A stretch of 60,000 bases of DNA from Takakia lepidozioides (Eukaryota; Streptophyta; Takakiopsida; Takakiales; Takakiaceae): positions 95,710,756 through 95,770,755 of the forward strand of contig CM060731.1 of the NCBI GenBank assembly GCA_030704615.1. The letters run 5' to 3'. Shown one piece after another: positions 1 to 12,500 of the stretch (its first letter is position 1; each line of letters opens with the position of its first letter). Below the pieces are notes generated by a model. It worked only from the letters and a program-made list of their open reading frames with translations, had not been told where the DNA came from and ran no database searches. The position numbers and the translations under genes are program-made.

Positions 1-49
1 CACAGCAAGGTTCTTATATGAGAACATTATCACAAGATTTCGCTGTCCC

Positions 50-963
50 GTGGAATTTATGAGTGACCAGGGAAGTCATTTCATTAATGAGACCATTGAA
101 TTGTTGACTAAGGAGTTCATGATTGTGCACATGAAGAGTACAATCTATTACCCACAGGGCATTGGGCAGGCAGAGGCCATCAACAAAATACTATGCATTA
201 TTTTGGCTAAGATAGTCAATGCGAACAGGACAGACTGGGATACAAAGCTGTTGACAGCTTTGTGGTTATACAAGACTTCATATAAGGTCACCACCAAGTA
301 TACACCATTCCAATTAGTTTATGGTATGGAAGCTTTACTTCCAGTGGAATTCTTATTACCTACCATGAGAACTGAATGGGGAAGGAGAATGGAATTGGAG
401 GAATCAATTAAAGTAAGGAAACATGAACTATATCATGTGGAAGAAGTACGTGCTGATGCAGCAGATAACATGGCCAGAATTCAGATGAAGAGGAAGGATC
501 AGTTTGATGAAGGTATATTGAAGACTTTTAAGACATGTGATTTGGTACTGTGGTTGCAGAAAAGGGAAAGATTAAAGCTTCTAAGCTTAAATCACCATGG
601 AAAGGACCTTATGTCATACAGAAGATGTATGATAACAACACAGCTATGTTACAAACCATTAACAAAGAGATGCTTGGTAGAGTCAATGCCAATAAGTTGA
701 ACGGATACATTGGTATCCATGATAGACCATTGCAGCATGATTTGCATCTTGAAACACAGATGCAGTTACAGACTACACCAGTAGCACCAGCGGAGTATGA
801 AGCACTTGTCATAAAGCCGAATGTGTATGGCCATAGCAGAGAACACAGGTGTTCACATAGCCATCACAGCCCACCACAGTCTATTACAGCATATCACAGC
901 CTACCACAGCCTGTCACAGCCCAACACAGGCGACACAGCCCACACAGGTTGCACAGTCCATAG
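50..963 (+). pseudogene. Integrase C-terminal half, frameshifted (Ty3 copy E)
   Basis: This is the DDE integrase that joins retrotransposon cDNA to the chromosome. The second catalytic Asp lies in FMSDQGSHF near the start. The catalytic Glu lies in PQGIGQAEA, where copies A and C read PQGNGQAEA. The first catalytic Asp and the zinc finger are outside the window. The frame changes near 560, where the A/G run differs from copy C, and the C-terminal beta-barrel region (PWKGPYVIQKMYDNNTAML) continues in the second frame to 963. The tail runs into CACAGCC-type repeats that are translated as His/Ser/Pro-rich peptide. There is no chromodomain. The copy is non-functional. Confidence 0.85.
845..962 (+). 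repeat. Degenerate CACAGCC-type short tandem repeat at the integrase 3' end
   Basis: Units such as TCACAGCC, CCACAGCC and ACACAGGC recur about every 8-16 bases. They are translated as the last part of the integrase ORF. The same motif forms the LTR arrays of this family and the integrase tails of copies A and C. Confidence 0.75.
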
Positions 964-1337
964 GGGCAGTGACAGGTGGACACGAGTTAACGTCAGTAAA
1001 GTGGCCGGTAAGTGTAAAGACAGTTTGGAAGTCAAACTCAGAGAATGTGCCACGCGGACAGAAAGAGACGGGAGAGTGTTTGAATTCAAACACGTGGCCT
1101 AAGGGGCAAAGCACTCCGCATTGCATGTACTGCAATAATGAGCGTCATCACACAAGAAGACAAACATGGCCGTCAAAGTACCTACCCGGTACATCAGCCG
1201 AAATTTATTACGAGCCCATTAATGCTTCCAAAGGACAGGTAGCGGAACACTTTACGCGTCTGGCAAAGGGGAACCTTTGCCACATATGCAGTCCTAGTAG
1301 TCATTCCAAGATGGAATATGAATAGATTAGGATAAAA

Positions 1338-2720
1338 ATGAGAAGTTACCTAATGAGGCAACGGCCAATCAACAATGTGAATTTTGTACAAGAGACTCCA
1401 TTCAAAAAACAAAAACAAGAAACTAAGAAGATTATGAGCGGAAGAATAGGTGTTATCCCGGATAACCAGTGTCTCGACGGGAGGGGCAATCAAAGCTATA
1501 GCTTTGTAGCTATGGCAGATATCACGGACTATACACTAGCTCTACTTCTTACACAGTGGCGCAAGGAAGGACAGGTCGAAAGCACTTTCTCTCTCATTCA
1601 CTATTTGCAAGCCCCGCAGGCTTACACCCACTTGCCTGTTCCATTCTGTACTAATCACACTTTCATGCTATATGCATTACAAGCTTTCCTGCAGTTATTC
1701 CAAACAAGGCCTTCTTGTTTGTCCGGGATGAAGCGAATTAGAGAAATGGAGGATCTACGAGTGAAGAGCATGCCTATCTTACAGAGGCCACACCACAGGC
1801 AGTGCAGCTGCTGAAGGAGTTGCGGTTGGAGGGGTTGTTGCGCAAAAAATGGTCTTTGCATCATCGGGATTTGATGATCCAGTTCATCAAGAACTTTGAG
1901 CCAAAGACAGGAGTTACCCAGGTGAAGGGCGTAGATATACAAGTTACTCCGCAGTACTTGCAACAGCTTTTTGAATTACCATTTGTAATGTGAGCGTGGA
2001 TGAACACAGGGCAAGATTGCAAGTAAGGGATCCCAAGAAACAAGTTTTTTCAGGAACCAGGGATTCACTTGCACTAAAGCCAGGTATCCAGGGTTGAGGG
2101 AAATTGGCCAGGTAGTAAACATTCTGTTTGCCATGAAACAGAACCAACAGTATCTTAGCAGATCTTTTACGGATGAGGTGTTGAAAGCCTTGAGAAGAGA
2201 GGATGTAGCTTGGGCAGAGATGATGCACAGTGGTCTGGTGGAGGAGATGAAATGATTACAGACTACTGCTGCCAAGTCCCCAATCATGTCTGGCCCAATT
2301 ATTGCACAGATTATCTTTGATTCTTGCTTGCTTGATGCACAAGAACGCAAGGTAATGGGGGTGTTTGAGGCAGCCACAACTGCAGTTGAGGAGCAAGGCT
2401 CTTCACAAGGTAAAGGAGGATTAGAGAGGCAGCAGCACTCCAAGAGACAGAGGAGGGAAGCAACTACAATGGCGGATCCACTTGCCACAAGGAATCCACA
2501 CAATGATGTTTCCATAGCTCCTGCACATGATGGGATGCAGCAGCACAATGAGTTGTTATTACTAGAAGCACGGCCATTAGAGAGGGAGACAGAAGTTACT
2601 TCAGTACCACGGCCAGCACATCAAGCTGACCAAGTTGCCCCAGTGGTAACTCAGACTGGACTTGCTTTTACACCGGAGCCTCTTATTGTGGAGAGGGAAG
2701 GATTGGACATCCCCACTACA
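1338..2720 (+). pseudogene. Extra ORF of the Ty3 family (copy E), N-terminal part, broken
   Basis: Several reading-frame pieces (1338-1814, 1802-1993, 2286-2720) align with the extra ORF of copy A. Matching stretches include DYTLALLLTQW against DYTLAILLTQW, LQAPQAYTHLPV against LQAPQAYKRLPI, and GPIIAQIIFDSCLLDAQERK against GPIIAQIILNSGILNAQERK. The part VKGVDIQVTPQYLQQLFELP has the look of the N-terminal domain of plant transposon-associated proteins (recollection of a pattern, not a search). Function is unknown. The product would lie downstream of integrase on the genomic RNA. The ORF is ended by the inverted-repeat element inserted at 2721. Multiple stops show this copy is dead. Confidence 0.7.
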
Positions 2721-2812
2721 GGGGGCTGCTATTTCATGAGCGACATGAACATGAGCGGAAAAAAGCATGAGCGGACAATTATGTGTCCACGGAAATAGAG
2801 TCATTCGAAGCT
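2721..2812 (+). repeat. Terminal inverted repeat, left type (pairs with 20190-20277)
   Basis: It starts with GGGGGCTGCTATTTCATGAG, which is matched exactly in inverse orientation at 20258-20277. It is followed by several ATGAGC subterminal repeats. A further block (GAAAAAA.CATGAGC, GTGTCC, GG.AATAG) is shared with the other end at lower identity, so the inverted repeat is about 80-90 bp long. It interrupts the extra ORF of Ty3 copy E and lies about 220 bp from the 3' end of the SWIM gene, which suits a MULE-like element. No matching target duplication is found with the 20277 end. Confidence 0.7.
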
Positions 2813-3036
2813 GGAATGTGGCACCAGTGGACTCGTCATAGCAATGAAATGCAACATTTTATTGCAAATTTTGTGGCAAACCACATCTGTACAAGTGTGT
2901 CTTAACTGTCATAGCCGGAATGGGCACTACTCTCCTACACCCTCCAAGGAACTTGCCCCACCTTCCTCCTCATCCCCCCATCCTCCGAGCTCTGAGATGC
3001 ATCAGTTCCACTATGCCTCTCAAAAATACCGTCCTC

Positions 3037-4537
3037 TCATTGGGGGACTGTCCACCTCACCTCCTGGGAATCTTCTGCCTCTTCTCCCCCACTTTCCTCT
3101 ACAGAATCCAAGACAAATCTACGAGCTTGACGGGTTCTAATAGCTGCTGCCTCCTCCCTCATCTTCATTTTCTTGAGGCTTGCCTCGTCTAAAATCTGCT
3201 GTACACAACTAGGTTCGGAAGACCTCTTAATGGACACCGAAGCAAGCCGGGCAGCATAAGTAGGAAGGATGTAGTCCATTTCTGGACTCGGCATGAAATC
3301 CCCCTTGGCAAAAAAAGGCACGTTCCTCCTACACATGAACTGCGGTGTAGACGTCTCTCCTGCAGTACTTGGCATCCTACAGTAAGAACAAATCCACTTC
3401 AAGAATATCAATACCAGCAGAAGCAGAAAGGGTTTTTCAATGAAATAAGAGAGCAAAGGGAGGTGCCTCACGAAATCAGGAGGCAACTTACAATGCGACC
3501 ACTCACTCGTAAACCGGGGGCTCCTCGGCCTCGATCCCAACTTGTACCTCCCCCTGCTCTTTCTCGGATTCTTCCTCATCCTCCGAGGATGCCTCTTCCT
3601 CTTTCGGCAGATGTTCAGCTGCTGCTAGTTCTGAGTTGTGGAGGGCAATATCTGGCTCGAAGGCGAAGACATGCCTATCGGACAACGTCCCAGCCCACAT
3701 TGAAGCACCTGAGGGACAAAGCGGGCGGTTAATAGCATGCGGCATGCAATTGCAATCGGGCCAGGGGACATACTGTGCACGTAAAGGCTTACCCCTCTTA
3801 CCGTCGCAACACATAATTACAAGGTATATGTAATATTGATGCTTGCAGGGGACCCACTTCCCTCTCATGCCAAGAGCGCCCTCACGCATCGTTACAAAAT
3901 CCGGACAAGTGCACGTAGGGAAATTCCCCACGGTAACCTGATATTCTTTGCCATGAAGAACTGAGCCAATAGATAGCACTGTGTAAATCTGTCCATACCC
4001 CGGGGCAGGGACTTCGGTGATACGAGTCACCCGAGCTTGCAAAATTCTAACATTCACAGGGTTGTTCCGACCTTATCATAGTGGGGAGTCAAAGGACCAC
4101 AAGTTCTGGTTCTGCCCAGACGATATGGCACGATGCGTCAAGAGAATAGTTTGTCCTTCGGTGATAATGAAGCCCCCTCCCCCCGCAATTTGGCCTGTGA
4201 AACTTGGGACGGCACTGTCATCAACCGAGATAAGCATGCTGGAGGAGGGAGGGTTCGGTCTTGCACGGTCCCGGGTGGTGCCCTCATGCACTGTGGGCAC
4301 AGATGTGCCACATGCTCCGGCAATGCCTCCACCGGGTGCCAACTCCCACCCATCAACAGTGCGCCGTGTCGCTTTCGGGTGCAAATCACGACTGCAAGAT
4401 GGAATATTCTCTTTGAACACATACGAGCCATGCCCGCTTCCCATGCTGGTTTCCAGGTTATCGTGTGAAGACTTTGCATTTAGGACAAACACATACATTT
4501 CGTTCACGGAACCAGGGCAAATGCACATGCCATTCAT
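3037..4537 (-). pseudogene. SWIM zinc-finger protein of MULE transposase type, C-terminal part
   Basis: Read on the minus strand, pieces at 4537-4076, 4057-3503 and about 3380-3037 give one protein end with at least two intron-like breaks. The clear domain is a SWIM zinc finger: CTCPDF, then about 17 residues, then CKHQ (the CxC...CxH pattern), around 3830-3930. SWIM fingers follow the DDE domain in MULE transposases and FAR1-type proteins. The tail is acidic (KEEEASSEDEEESEKEQ), then lysine/arginine-rich near the C-terminus. The upstream DDE domain expected from the family is not found. It is probably the 3' end of an element gene whose left inverted repeat is at 2721. Splice sites were not fully resolved, so whether it is active or decayed is uncertain. 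Confidence 0.6.
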
Positions 4538-4748
4538 TGTAAGCGTCTATCTGTGAATTGAAATAAAGTGTGTCAATCATTCTGAGCTCAAATCTGCCAT
4601 ATTTTCATATTCTTCTTTTTGTGCAGGCATTGCAGACATGGTGCATGGTGGCCCCCTTTGTTTTATCCACTGTAATAGGCCCTCTTCCTGCAATCCTCGC
4701 CTATAGGACCTGCTTCTCCAGCAGATTTGTGCCGCTGACGCTTCCCTG

Positions 4749-4830
4749 AAGCGTGAGCTCAGCTCACGCTTTGTAGCTACAACGTGAGCTCAGCTCCCAG
4801 GCTCACGGGGCTGGGCTCACGCCGTAGCTA
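4749..4830. repeat. Perfect palindrome with decayed copies (GTGAGCT-C-AGCTCAC type)
   Basis: AAGCGTGAGCT and AGCTCACGCTT form 11-bp arms around a single C at 4749-4771. Partial copies follow (ACGTGAGCTCAGCTC at 4782, GGCTCACGGGGCTGGGCTCACG) along with the small palindrome GTAGCTAC. No gene overlaps it. The same GTGAGC/GCTCAC core recurs at 23404 and 57114-57163. Confidence 0.85.
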
Positions 4831-5015
4831 CGCTGCTTACTAGGTGGTGGTAGCGTAGGGAGTTGTAGTGGGGGTGGCATAGGACTCACCATGAGGCTGA
4901 GGCCTTGTGGTGGGAGTCGTGGGGAGTCTTAGGACTCACCACGGTCCATTGGGGCCGTGGTGGGTGGGGTGGGCCAAGACTCACCGCGACTCATCACAGG
5001 GAGTCAAGGGTCTAG
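4831..5015. other. GT/GG-rich stretch with AGGACTCACCA repeats, no gene
   Basis: Three copies of a motif close to AGGACTCACCA occur at about 4880, 4930 and 4976 in a G-rich context just before the truncated gag. It may be leader or LTR remnant of that element, but no LTR end could be placed. Confidence 0.3.
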
Positions 5016-6480
5016 GTGGTGGTTCACCAGATTTGGACTTGGCTGTTTGTGGAACCCCCGCGGCGACTGGAAGAGCCCAGTGGGGGCGACGCGTCACCAG
5101 AGCGGCAACTGGAAGAGACAATTTACGCTTCTGAAAGCAAGGCCGCTCAAGATAGGGAGGAATCTGAGGAGTCGGAGCCCGAGGATTTCCCAAAGGCTCC
5201 GCCAGGCCAACAGATGCCTCCAATGCCAGTAGCTTTTTGGGAAGGGCTTTTGGCGCAGTTTGGCGGGACACTGTTCAAAAGACGTGATAAAAGCGGCCAA
5301 CGCCACTTCCACTAAGGCGAAGTTTAAGGTGAAGCCTAAGGAATCCGACACCTTCGAGGGCATCCGAAATCGGAAGGCACTCAATACCTGGCTCTTGGAG
5401 CTAGAACAGTACTTCCGGGTGACCAAGTTGAGTGACGAGGATCGGGTGGAAGTGACACCCACCTACTTGAGGGGCTACGCTCAACAATGGTGGCAGAAAC
5501 GCCTTCAGGACCAAGGGCCAAACCGAGAGACCTTGAGCTAGGGGTTCAAGGAACTCATGAAAAAACAGTTTGTGCCCCTCAACGCGTCCTGGCTCGCCCA
5601 GGATAAGATGAGGAACTTGAAACAAACGGAGGACATCCGGGGATATGTTCAAGCTTTCACGTGCTATTGCTTGAAGTCACGGATATGGCGGAACCAGAAA
5701 TGGTCTTCAACTTTGTGGCGGGCCAAGCCCCATGGGCCAGGTGGAAGTTGGAGAAGAGGCCACCAAAGACTTTGAACGAAGCAATTGAAAGGGCTGAATA
5801 TTTCTCGGATGTCCATAGGGGCAAAAGACAGGGCCGTACGGAGTTGAACCACAAAAAGGTCCGGCGGGAGGGTGATTTTTTCCAGCCGGAAAAGAAGTGG
5901 GATAGGCCACACGGCGACAATGGCACATGGAAATCAAAGCTGGGAGGGCCTTTGCACGTCAAAGTGGCACCCGGTGCTCCGAAAGGAAAATCAGGTGCGG
6001 CGGCTTATGGCGGACAGAATGGTTCCCTATAGAACTGCTGTTCATGCCAGTACTCGCAGTACTCCCTTTGATCTCCTGTAAGGTTGATCATGTGTCTCTC
6101 CCATCCATTCTACTCCTCTTTATCCTATTGTATCTGAACCTGAAGATGGGGACTCATATGTTACTAAGTTGCAGGCTCATCACTCCCAAGTATTAGATAA
6201 GGCAAAGTTGAAGATCTCCCGAGCTCAGCTTGCTCATGCCAAGCAGTACCATAGAAGGGTTGTCTATTCTTCCCCGTTTGTCGCAGGTCAGACTGTTTGT
6301 GTCAAGGTTCAGCAAGGGGCATTTTAATCCAAGGCCAAAACTAAATTTGCAGGCCCCTATCTGATTTATGAGATGGTTGTAGAGAACAAGGCTCGGTTGC
6401 ACTTCCTCAACACCACTCCGTCCAGGAAATAATTGAAGATGTACCAGTTGCTCATTTGCTGCACTCTCGTTTATAATTTG
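5016..6480 (+). pseudogene. Ty3/gypsy remnant: gag joined directly to integrase C-terminus
   Basis: Pieces at 5260-5541, 5557-5775 and 5661-6032 carry a retrotransposon gag core (ALNTWLLELEQYF, YAQQWWQKRL, FKELMKKQFVP), with one in-frame stop near 5540 and a frameshift near 5680. Around 6010-6025 the reading passes straight into an integrase tail (PYRTAVHAST, then HAKQYHRRVVYSS, KTKFAGPYLIYEM). Zinc knuckle, protease, RT, RNase H and the integrase core are missing, so the whole pol was lost by one internal deletion. The gag and tail differ from the A/C/D/E family and look more like the chromovirus side of Ty3/gypsy, although no chromodomain is visible. It is dead. No LTRs were found. Confidence 0.75.
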
Positions 6481-6489
6481 ATAGGAGAA

Positions 6490-9400
6490 ACAAGAAGAAG
6501 TAGATTATGGGCCATCACATATGTGATGCTACCCCCGGGTTTGAGAAATTCTGAACCCCTGTGAAGAAAGGAGCCAGGTGTTTCCAGAACCTCCTGATCC
6601 ATATATGAGCATTGGAATCTAACACCTTGGAAGGCTGGCACCTAGCTTTAAAGAACAACAAAGTTTCCCAAATAGCCATGCAAAACTAAGTGTTTCCTAT
6701 ATCGCTGGGACAGACTGTCCAAACTGAGTAGTGAGCATAATATCATGGTGGGAGCTGCAAGGTGCCCCCACCTCCAGGCCTGGACTAGGATGAAAAAACC
6801 TGCACTGCAGCAAAAATGCCAATCCTTACAAAAGTGGCCAGTTCAGAAACAACTAAAGCTAAGCATACCATGAAACTAGGCTATCACATACAAGCAATGT
6901 CTAACTGTTCTAAAACAACATCAGCAGATCTATTTACTACAAGGGACCATGAAGTCAAACACGAGTCTTCTTTCTGGGTGAGGAACTACATTGTCCTGCC
7001 TTCCACATGAATTGATGGTGTCGTCATCTGTTATGTATAGAGTGGTTGAGGCCTAATGTTACTCTCTACGCTAGATATACCATTGCAGATATTCTTTGAA
7101 TAAGGAATGACGTTGATCCCTACAACGGCTTAGATTTGCTTACTTGACTGCGGACCTATGACGCCTTGACGCGTGTTGATGACCTGGATTTGAATAAAAG
7201 GTTTCCCCGGCAGGAAATCCAGGAGGTATTTTTGGGTGTTCATTTCCAGTGTATTGGTGAGCCTGTCATATGTGTCGGGAGAAACGATGTGTGATGGATG
7301 GATAGAGGGGTCTTGTCGTGTTACTGTGCATGAGCAAGCATCCGGCATACTCCTCGTCGATTGATCCCCTCCTTACCGCATTGCCTGCAATACCGTGCTG
7401 CTTCCCCGTTTCTCGTGCTTGCAGAAAGAGGAAGTAGAATCCTAACCCTAAGCATGTTTTGCAGCATTACACCTTCAAAGCACCCGTGTGTTGCGTTCTA
7501 TGCCCCTTCTTGCTGGGGTTGTTGTAGGGTTTTTGAACTAACAGTGTGCAACAAACAACTTTCTTCCTCCTTCCACCCACGTATAATAAGGACATCAATC
7601 TTTGCATTGTACTAGGTCATACATTTTAACTTGCAGCTTCCCTGCCAGAAATAAACTGCTCATTGGTGTGTCGATTATATTTGTGAAGGGCAGTCTTTGT
7701 GGCGAGCGTGGAAGGCCATCCAAAAAGTAACACTTCATAGTACTTTTTTGAATTCACCCTTTCACTCGAGGGTAATAAAGTTAAAGTTTGTTTAACGTCC
7801 AGTGAATTTACAGAGCCTCCTGCTCAACAAACGAAGTTGGGTCCGCCCAAGTTCAAATCTCATCCGACCTGGCCCACACGCCGCTTAATTTTGATAGAAA
7901 CTAAAATAAGAACAACTCAGAAACAGCAGAATACTTAAGTATCAGCGGCATTGAAGATCATGTGAGGGCAGAATATGTGAAATACTACTGATTCAAGGTG
8001 CTCCAAATTAACAAGTGGGCGGACGGAGTCCTTTGTGACGTAAGTACAGGACGCAGCAAAGAACGCCCCTTAAAGGCCCGCATTTATCCCATACCGATTG
8101 CCAGGATTTTCTGTACACGGATTGCAGTGTCCACTGTACTCCCACACTTTGCATCGCCTCCCATACGCCCTCCGATCTATAGATTTTTTCCTCCGATTTA
8201 TTCCGTACTCGATTGTAGGCCGCCATTTTTCTGTTTTTATTTGAAATGACTCAGCAGCGGAAATCTGCTTATTTTATTTTATTCCTAGTCTATACCTGGC
8301 TATAAGGGGAAAACAAAGAGTAAACAAAGAGAAGGCGGGGATAAAAAAAGGGATGCAAGTTGCCTATCCCGGCCCCGTCCACCCGACTACATCAATCTAA
8401 TATTTTTATTATCGTTGTGCTGCGGAAGGTGTAAGGCAGCTCGCTTCCGTGTCGCCGATAAGATTCCCTGTACACGTGTGAGCAGCCCACACCTTGTCCG
8501 GCTCCACACTTGAACAAAAGCCGTGCCACACCCGGGCTGATCCTGGGTTCAATGCTTGGACCGTCCATTGGTTCAGCAGTGGCCTCCCTGGACCTCAAAC
8601 AATATGGCTCACTTACTACGCAGTGGCCTCAGAAGCTAGGGTATTTGTGAGGTATTGTTTGTGGTCTCTAGTTTGCTTTGCAAACTGCCCAGTAATTAGG
8701 TGTTTCTTGTTCTGTTTCTCGTTTTACCAACTTGTTGACGTGCAGTTGGAGGTCCCGGGTTCAAACCAGAGATGCCCATCACTGGGGGCAGAATATGCAT
8801 CGAGAGATGGACGAATTGGGCCTGCCTGGTCATGACGATAGTTGCGACGGAATCGGGACTATCAGGGAACCGAAAAACAAAATAAAAAGGGTTTGTAGAA
8901 TCAGAAATAATTGTGGTACTCCCTGGAACTTCGGATGCCGTACAGAAAGGAAAATGAAAGTATGGTTTGGCGCAGTCAGTTACAAAGCTTTAAGGGAGAG
9001 TAATGACCGCCCATTCCGTCCGTCGGAACGCTTGGGGTGCAGAGCCCGACCTTCATCCGCGCCAATGTTTGCGTCGCGTTGCTGGATATTTCTGTTTGCA
9101 GTTCGAGGCAGGTTACAGTCTACACGGAAGAACTGTCCGTGTACCAGGGACGGTTCTGCATCATAATTGTTGCTGGACAAGGTCGTACAAGCGTGGATTC
9201 TTCGGCGCGGGTTCACAAGACGACACCGAGAGTATAGGTTGTAGATAATTTAAAAGGGATGGGAGAGCTGCTGCCGGTAAGAAGGTGGTCCAGCGGAGAA
9301 TGTAAGAAGATGGGCGCAGGTAAATGCGAGTGATCTAAGAAAAGGGCGGTAAATAAACTATGGAGGGCAGCTGGCAGGGTAAGTTGTGCACCACACAGTC

Positions 9401-9594
9401 TGCGAGCGGGGATCATGAGCTGAGTTTGCAGCGAATCAGAGGTAGACAGGCCACTGAAAGATCTAAGCTGGAGTTCATGGGCGGCAACGTGGAGAGCGCG
9501 CAATGGGCCACGGGACGGGCACAGTGGTCTATTATGGGTTTGAAAGAAGCGAGAGAGGGGAGGGGAGATCGTTGGTGGGGTTGCGGAGGGCGCG
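6490..9594. other. Gene-free upstream region of the B3 gene
   Basis: Only short ORFs without recognisable motifs occur here. A minus-strand peptide at 7130-7348 and tRNA B-box-like strings near 7850 and 8755 were considered and not accepted. The last several hundred bases before 9595 are purine/G-rich and would hold the promoter and 5' UTR of the B3 gene. No convincing TATA box was assigned. Confidence 0.5.
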
Positions 9595-12500
9595 ATGGAC
9601 GTGGTGGACGGGAAGATTGTGAGCGCAGCGCTGAACAAGAGGGGGCTGTGGGTGGGAGCCAAGCGCTCTCCGGACTGCGTCTTGGACGGACCCGCCAAGC
9701 GTTTGGCGAGCAGCTGCACATCGGAGCAGGCGGGGTTGATTGAGGAGATGGATGGGGGAGGCGGTCTGGGTTCGCCGGGATTGGGTTGTGAGGGACTGGA
9801 CGTGGGAGAGTGGCTAGAAAAAATTACAGGTAAACCGGCGTCTACAGTAATGTCCGTGTGTGTGGAAGTTGCTACCCCCAGAGAACGTGCTGATCAAAAG
9901 TTAAGTCCTCTTCAAAATCCTGGTCCCAGCTCACCACAATCGGCAAAGCGATGGAAGAACCAGTGTAGTCGTGCGAGCTGGATGGACGTTTTCTATCATG
10001 GAAGCACAGAGACTGCGTCAGAGCAGGTGGAGATGTCCGAGATCGTGGATGAGAAGCCTAAAGTTGAAGGCCAGCAGGAGAGTCCGAGGCCTTGGGATTC
10101 TTCAGGACGTATGGGCCCTCCGTCCTTCCCACTTCAAGGTGATAGAGCCCCGCCGCGGTCTGTATCCGTCACAGGAGTAGAGTTTTCAAGCAACCTTCAG
10201 GGATCTATACCCCTGGTTTCTCCAGATAGCAAGAGAGAGGGCTCAGCTGCAATATTTTCGAAAACCGCATTGGGACTAGGACTGGAAAATGAGAATACGG
10301 CCGTGAGCGATGCCAAGAAGTTCGGGATACAGGGTCCCCCAACGTCGCGTTCACTTCCGGAATATGTGAAGACGGATCATCACACTGAGAGATTCAGAAG
10401 CAAGGCCCAAGTGCCAAATATGTTGCATCCAATGTGCGGAAGAACCAGGGATCCTGGAAGGAATTCTTTGTTATTGACCCCACCTGAAAGGAATGCAAAG
10501 TCTGCCGGGGAAACTGACAGGGATTATTCGATTAGTGGAATTTCATTTGGTGCTCCCATAAAAGTTGAGCCTTGTACGAAGGACATGCGAGGAGACCTGA
10601 ATGGGGTGTGTAATCCTTACCGTTCCTTGTCATCCGAAAGGGGTCAAGCACATCCCCTATCTGTGCCAGAAGCCAACTGCAAGAACACGGAAGGCATGGG
10701 GAAGTCAAGACCTTTGATAAATTCGACTGCATTTTTCAGCCCCCCTTCCTCAAGCGGCAGCTACGGATCCCTAAGCCTTGGACCTGTGAACCCAGTAATT
10801 TACCCTGAGGTGTCAGAGGACTTTGGACACCCCCGTCCTCCTTGCATCGGTTCCGGCATAGCAAATTCTTGTTATCGGGACACCGTCCCTCCCAATTTTC
10901 AAAGCACCTTAACGGGAGATAGTTTAGTTAGGGCCGCACTGAAGGACGGCATAGCACACCAACGGAATGGATTGACCTTGGTCCACCACCCGTCCCCAAT
11001 GCAGTCTCCCGGGGTACTTGGTGGTTCACCCTCGAGCAGTGGGTTAGCCGGAATGCCCTGGTCCCCTCCGGAAGGCACCCTGCCAGAGAAGAGATGTATG
11101 GAGAGAGCCGCTGTGTCTTCAGCGTCCTACAACCCCACAATCAACTCCAGATTTTGCAACAAAGCAGCACAGGTAAGCTAGACACGGGAAACTTTTAATG
11201 CCGGAATTTCATGGAAACGGGTGCAACAATCAACTCTCTGGAAGTTTTGTGAAATTTGCAGATTGGCGTAACTGTAACTTAAGGACAAGGTCTAACCCTC
11301 TTTTAAAGGGTAATCTGTAGACCCATGACTTTTATTTGAAGGGTTGAGGAGCATTTCACAAGCATACTTTTGGAATTCTCTTAAGGTGTCAGATGGCAAA
11401 TGATGGATGGTAAACAATCTGCCAGTGATTAGGGAAGTCACTGTTGTATGTAATGCACTTGGGGGAATAGATGACCATTTTAGACAAAGGTAAGTCTGAA
11501 GTGGAGCCTCTTTACTGAGGCAGTGCCATGTGTATCTGCAGAGCCGGTCATGGAAAGAGCCATTGCATGTTCTACTTCGAAAGGAGTTAACTCAGACTGA
11601 TGTGGGAGAGCTGGGAAGAATAATTCTTCCAAAGGTCAGAGCTCTTCACACAACTCCTCTTGCAGATCATCTGGGACCTTTTCACCAAGACAATTAGTTA
11701 GAAAGCTTGTCACTAATAATTGCATTTTTAACTGAAACTAAGCTCCCCCATGCCCTTTTGAGAAGAGGAGAGGTTTTCTATTTTGGCATGTGATAGGAAT
11801 GGGGCAGACTTTACTTTCCTGAGAACAATTTCAAGGAAATGGCTACTTTATTTTCAGTGAATAAAGAGCAAGGGGATATGTATACCCACCAGAGTCAATT
11901 TGTTTCTTACCATGGGACATTCCTTGCTCTTTGGGTGGTGATTGTCTGCAGAAGGATGCAGAAAGCCAGCTCCCACAACTGGATGTCAAGGAAGGAAAAC
12001 TCCTTTCAATGGAGGACTACGACTCTATCAAGCATTGGAGCCTGCGATATAAGTAATTTTAACAAAACCTTAAATCATTCCTGATCTTTGAAGCATAAAG
12101 TGAAGCTGCTGTTGTGGCCCTTGGAAGCTTCCTCAGTTCTAAGTTGAGTGTAACCTTAGAATAATTTTACTTTTGAACCCGCCTTCAGAAATTCTGCAGA
12201 GATAGGCTCCAGAGATTCCAGCTGAATAGATTCTATTTGTCCATCTCAACCTGCTGATTTGCATTCATTGTGTAATGGTTGGTACTTTGTGTAGATGGTG
12301 GCCAAATAACAAAAGTCGCATGTATGTCTTGGAGAGCACAGGTATTTAAACTCCCTAACCTTCGTTGCAACCCCCTGCAAATCACAGCGTTCACATTAGT
12401 GATATTGATAAGTTGTGGATATGGTGCCGTAATATACATTTGTCAAGGTTGATGCTTGCTAGCCATTGAGATGCTTATACATTTTAACATGCAGTTTCAT

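Larger units (their letters stand above)
1..2720 (+). mobile_element. Ty3/gypsy retrotransposon copy E, 3' internal part, truncated at both sides
   Basis: The left end is the window edge. The sequence is colinear with the integrase end of copies A and C and then with the extra ORF of copy A. It stops at 2720 in the middle of the extra ORF, where an unrelated inverted-repeat end begins. No LTR of this copy lies in the window. It is more diverged from A and C than they are from each other, so it is probably an older insertion. Strand and family come directly from the shared integrase and extra-ORF peptides. Confidence 0.88.

Noticed and set aside
7130-7348. Minus-strand 72-aa ORF with a natural-looking composition
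   Set aside because: No recognisable motif, no supporting neighbour exons or clear splice sites; it could be chance.
7840-8770. tRNA gene or tRNA-derived SINE, from B-box-like strings (AGTTCAAATCTC, GGTTCAAACC)
   Set aside because: No A box at the right distance and no cloverleaf could be drawn; isolated B-box matches are common.
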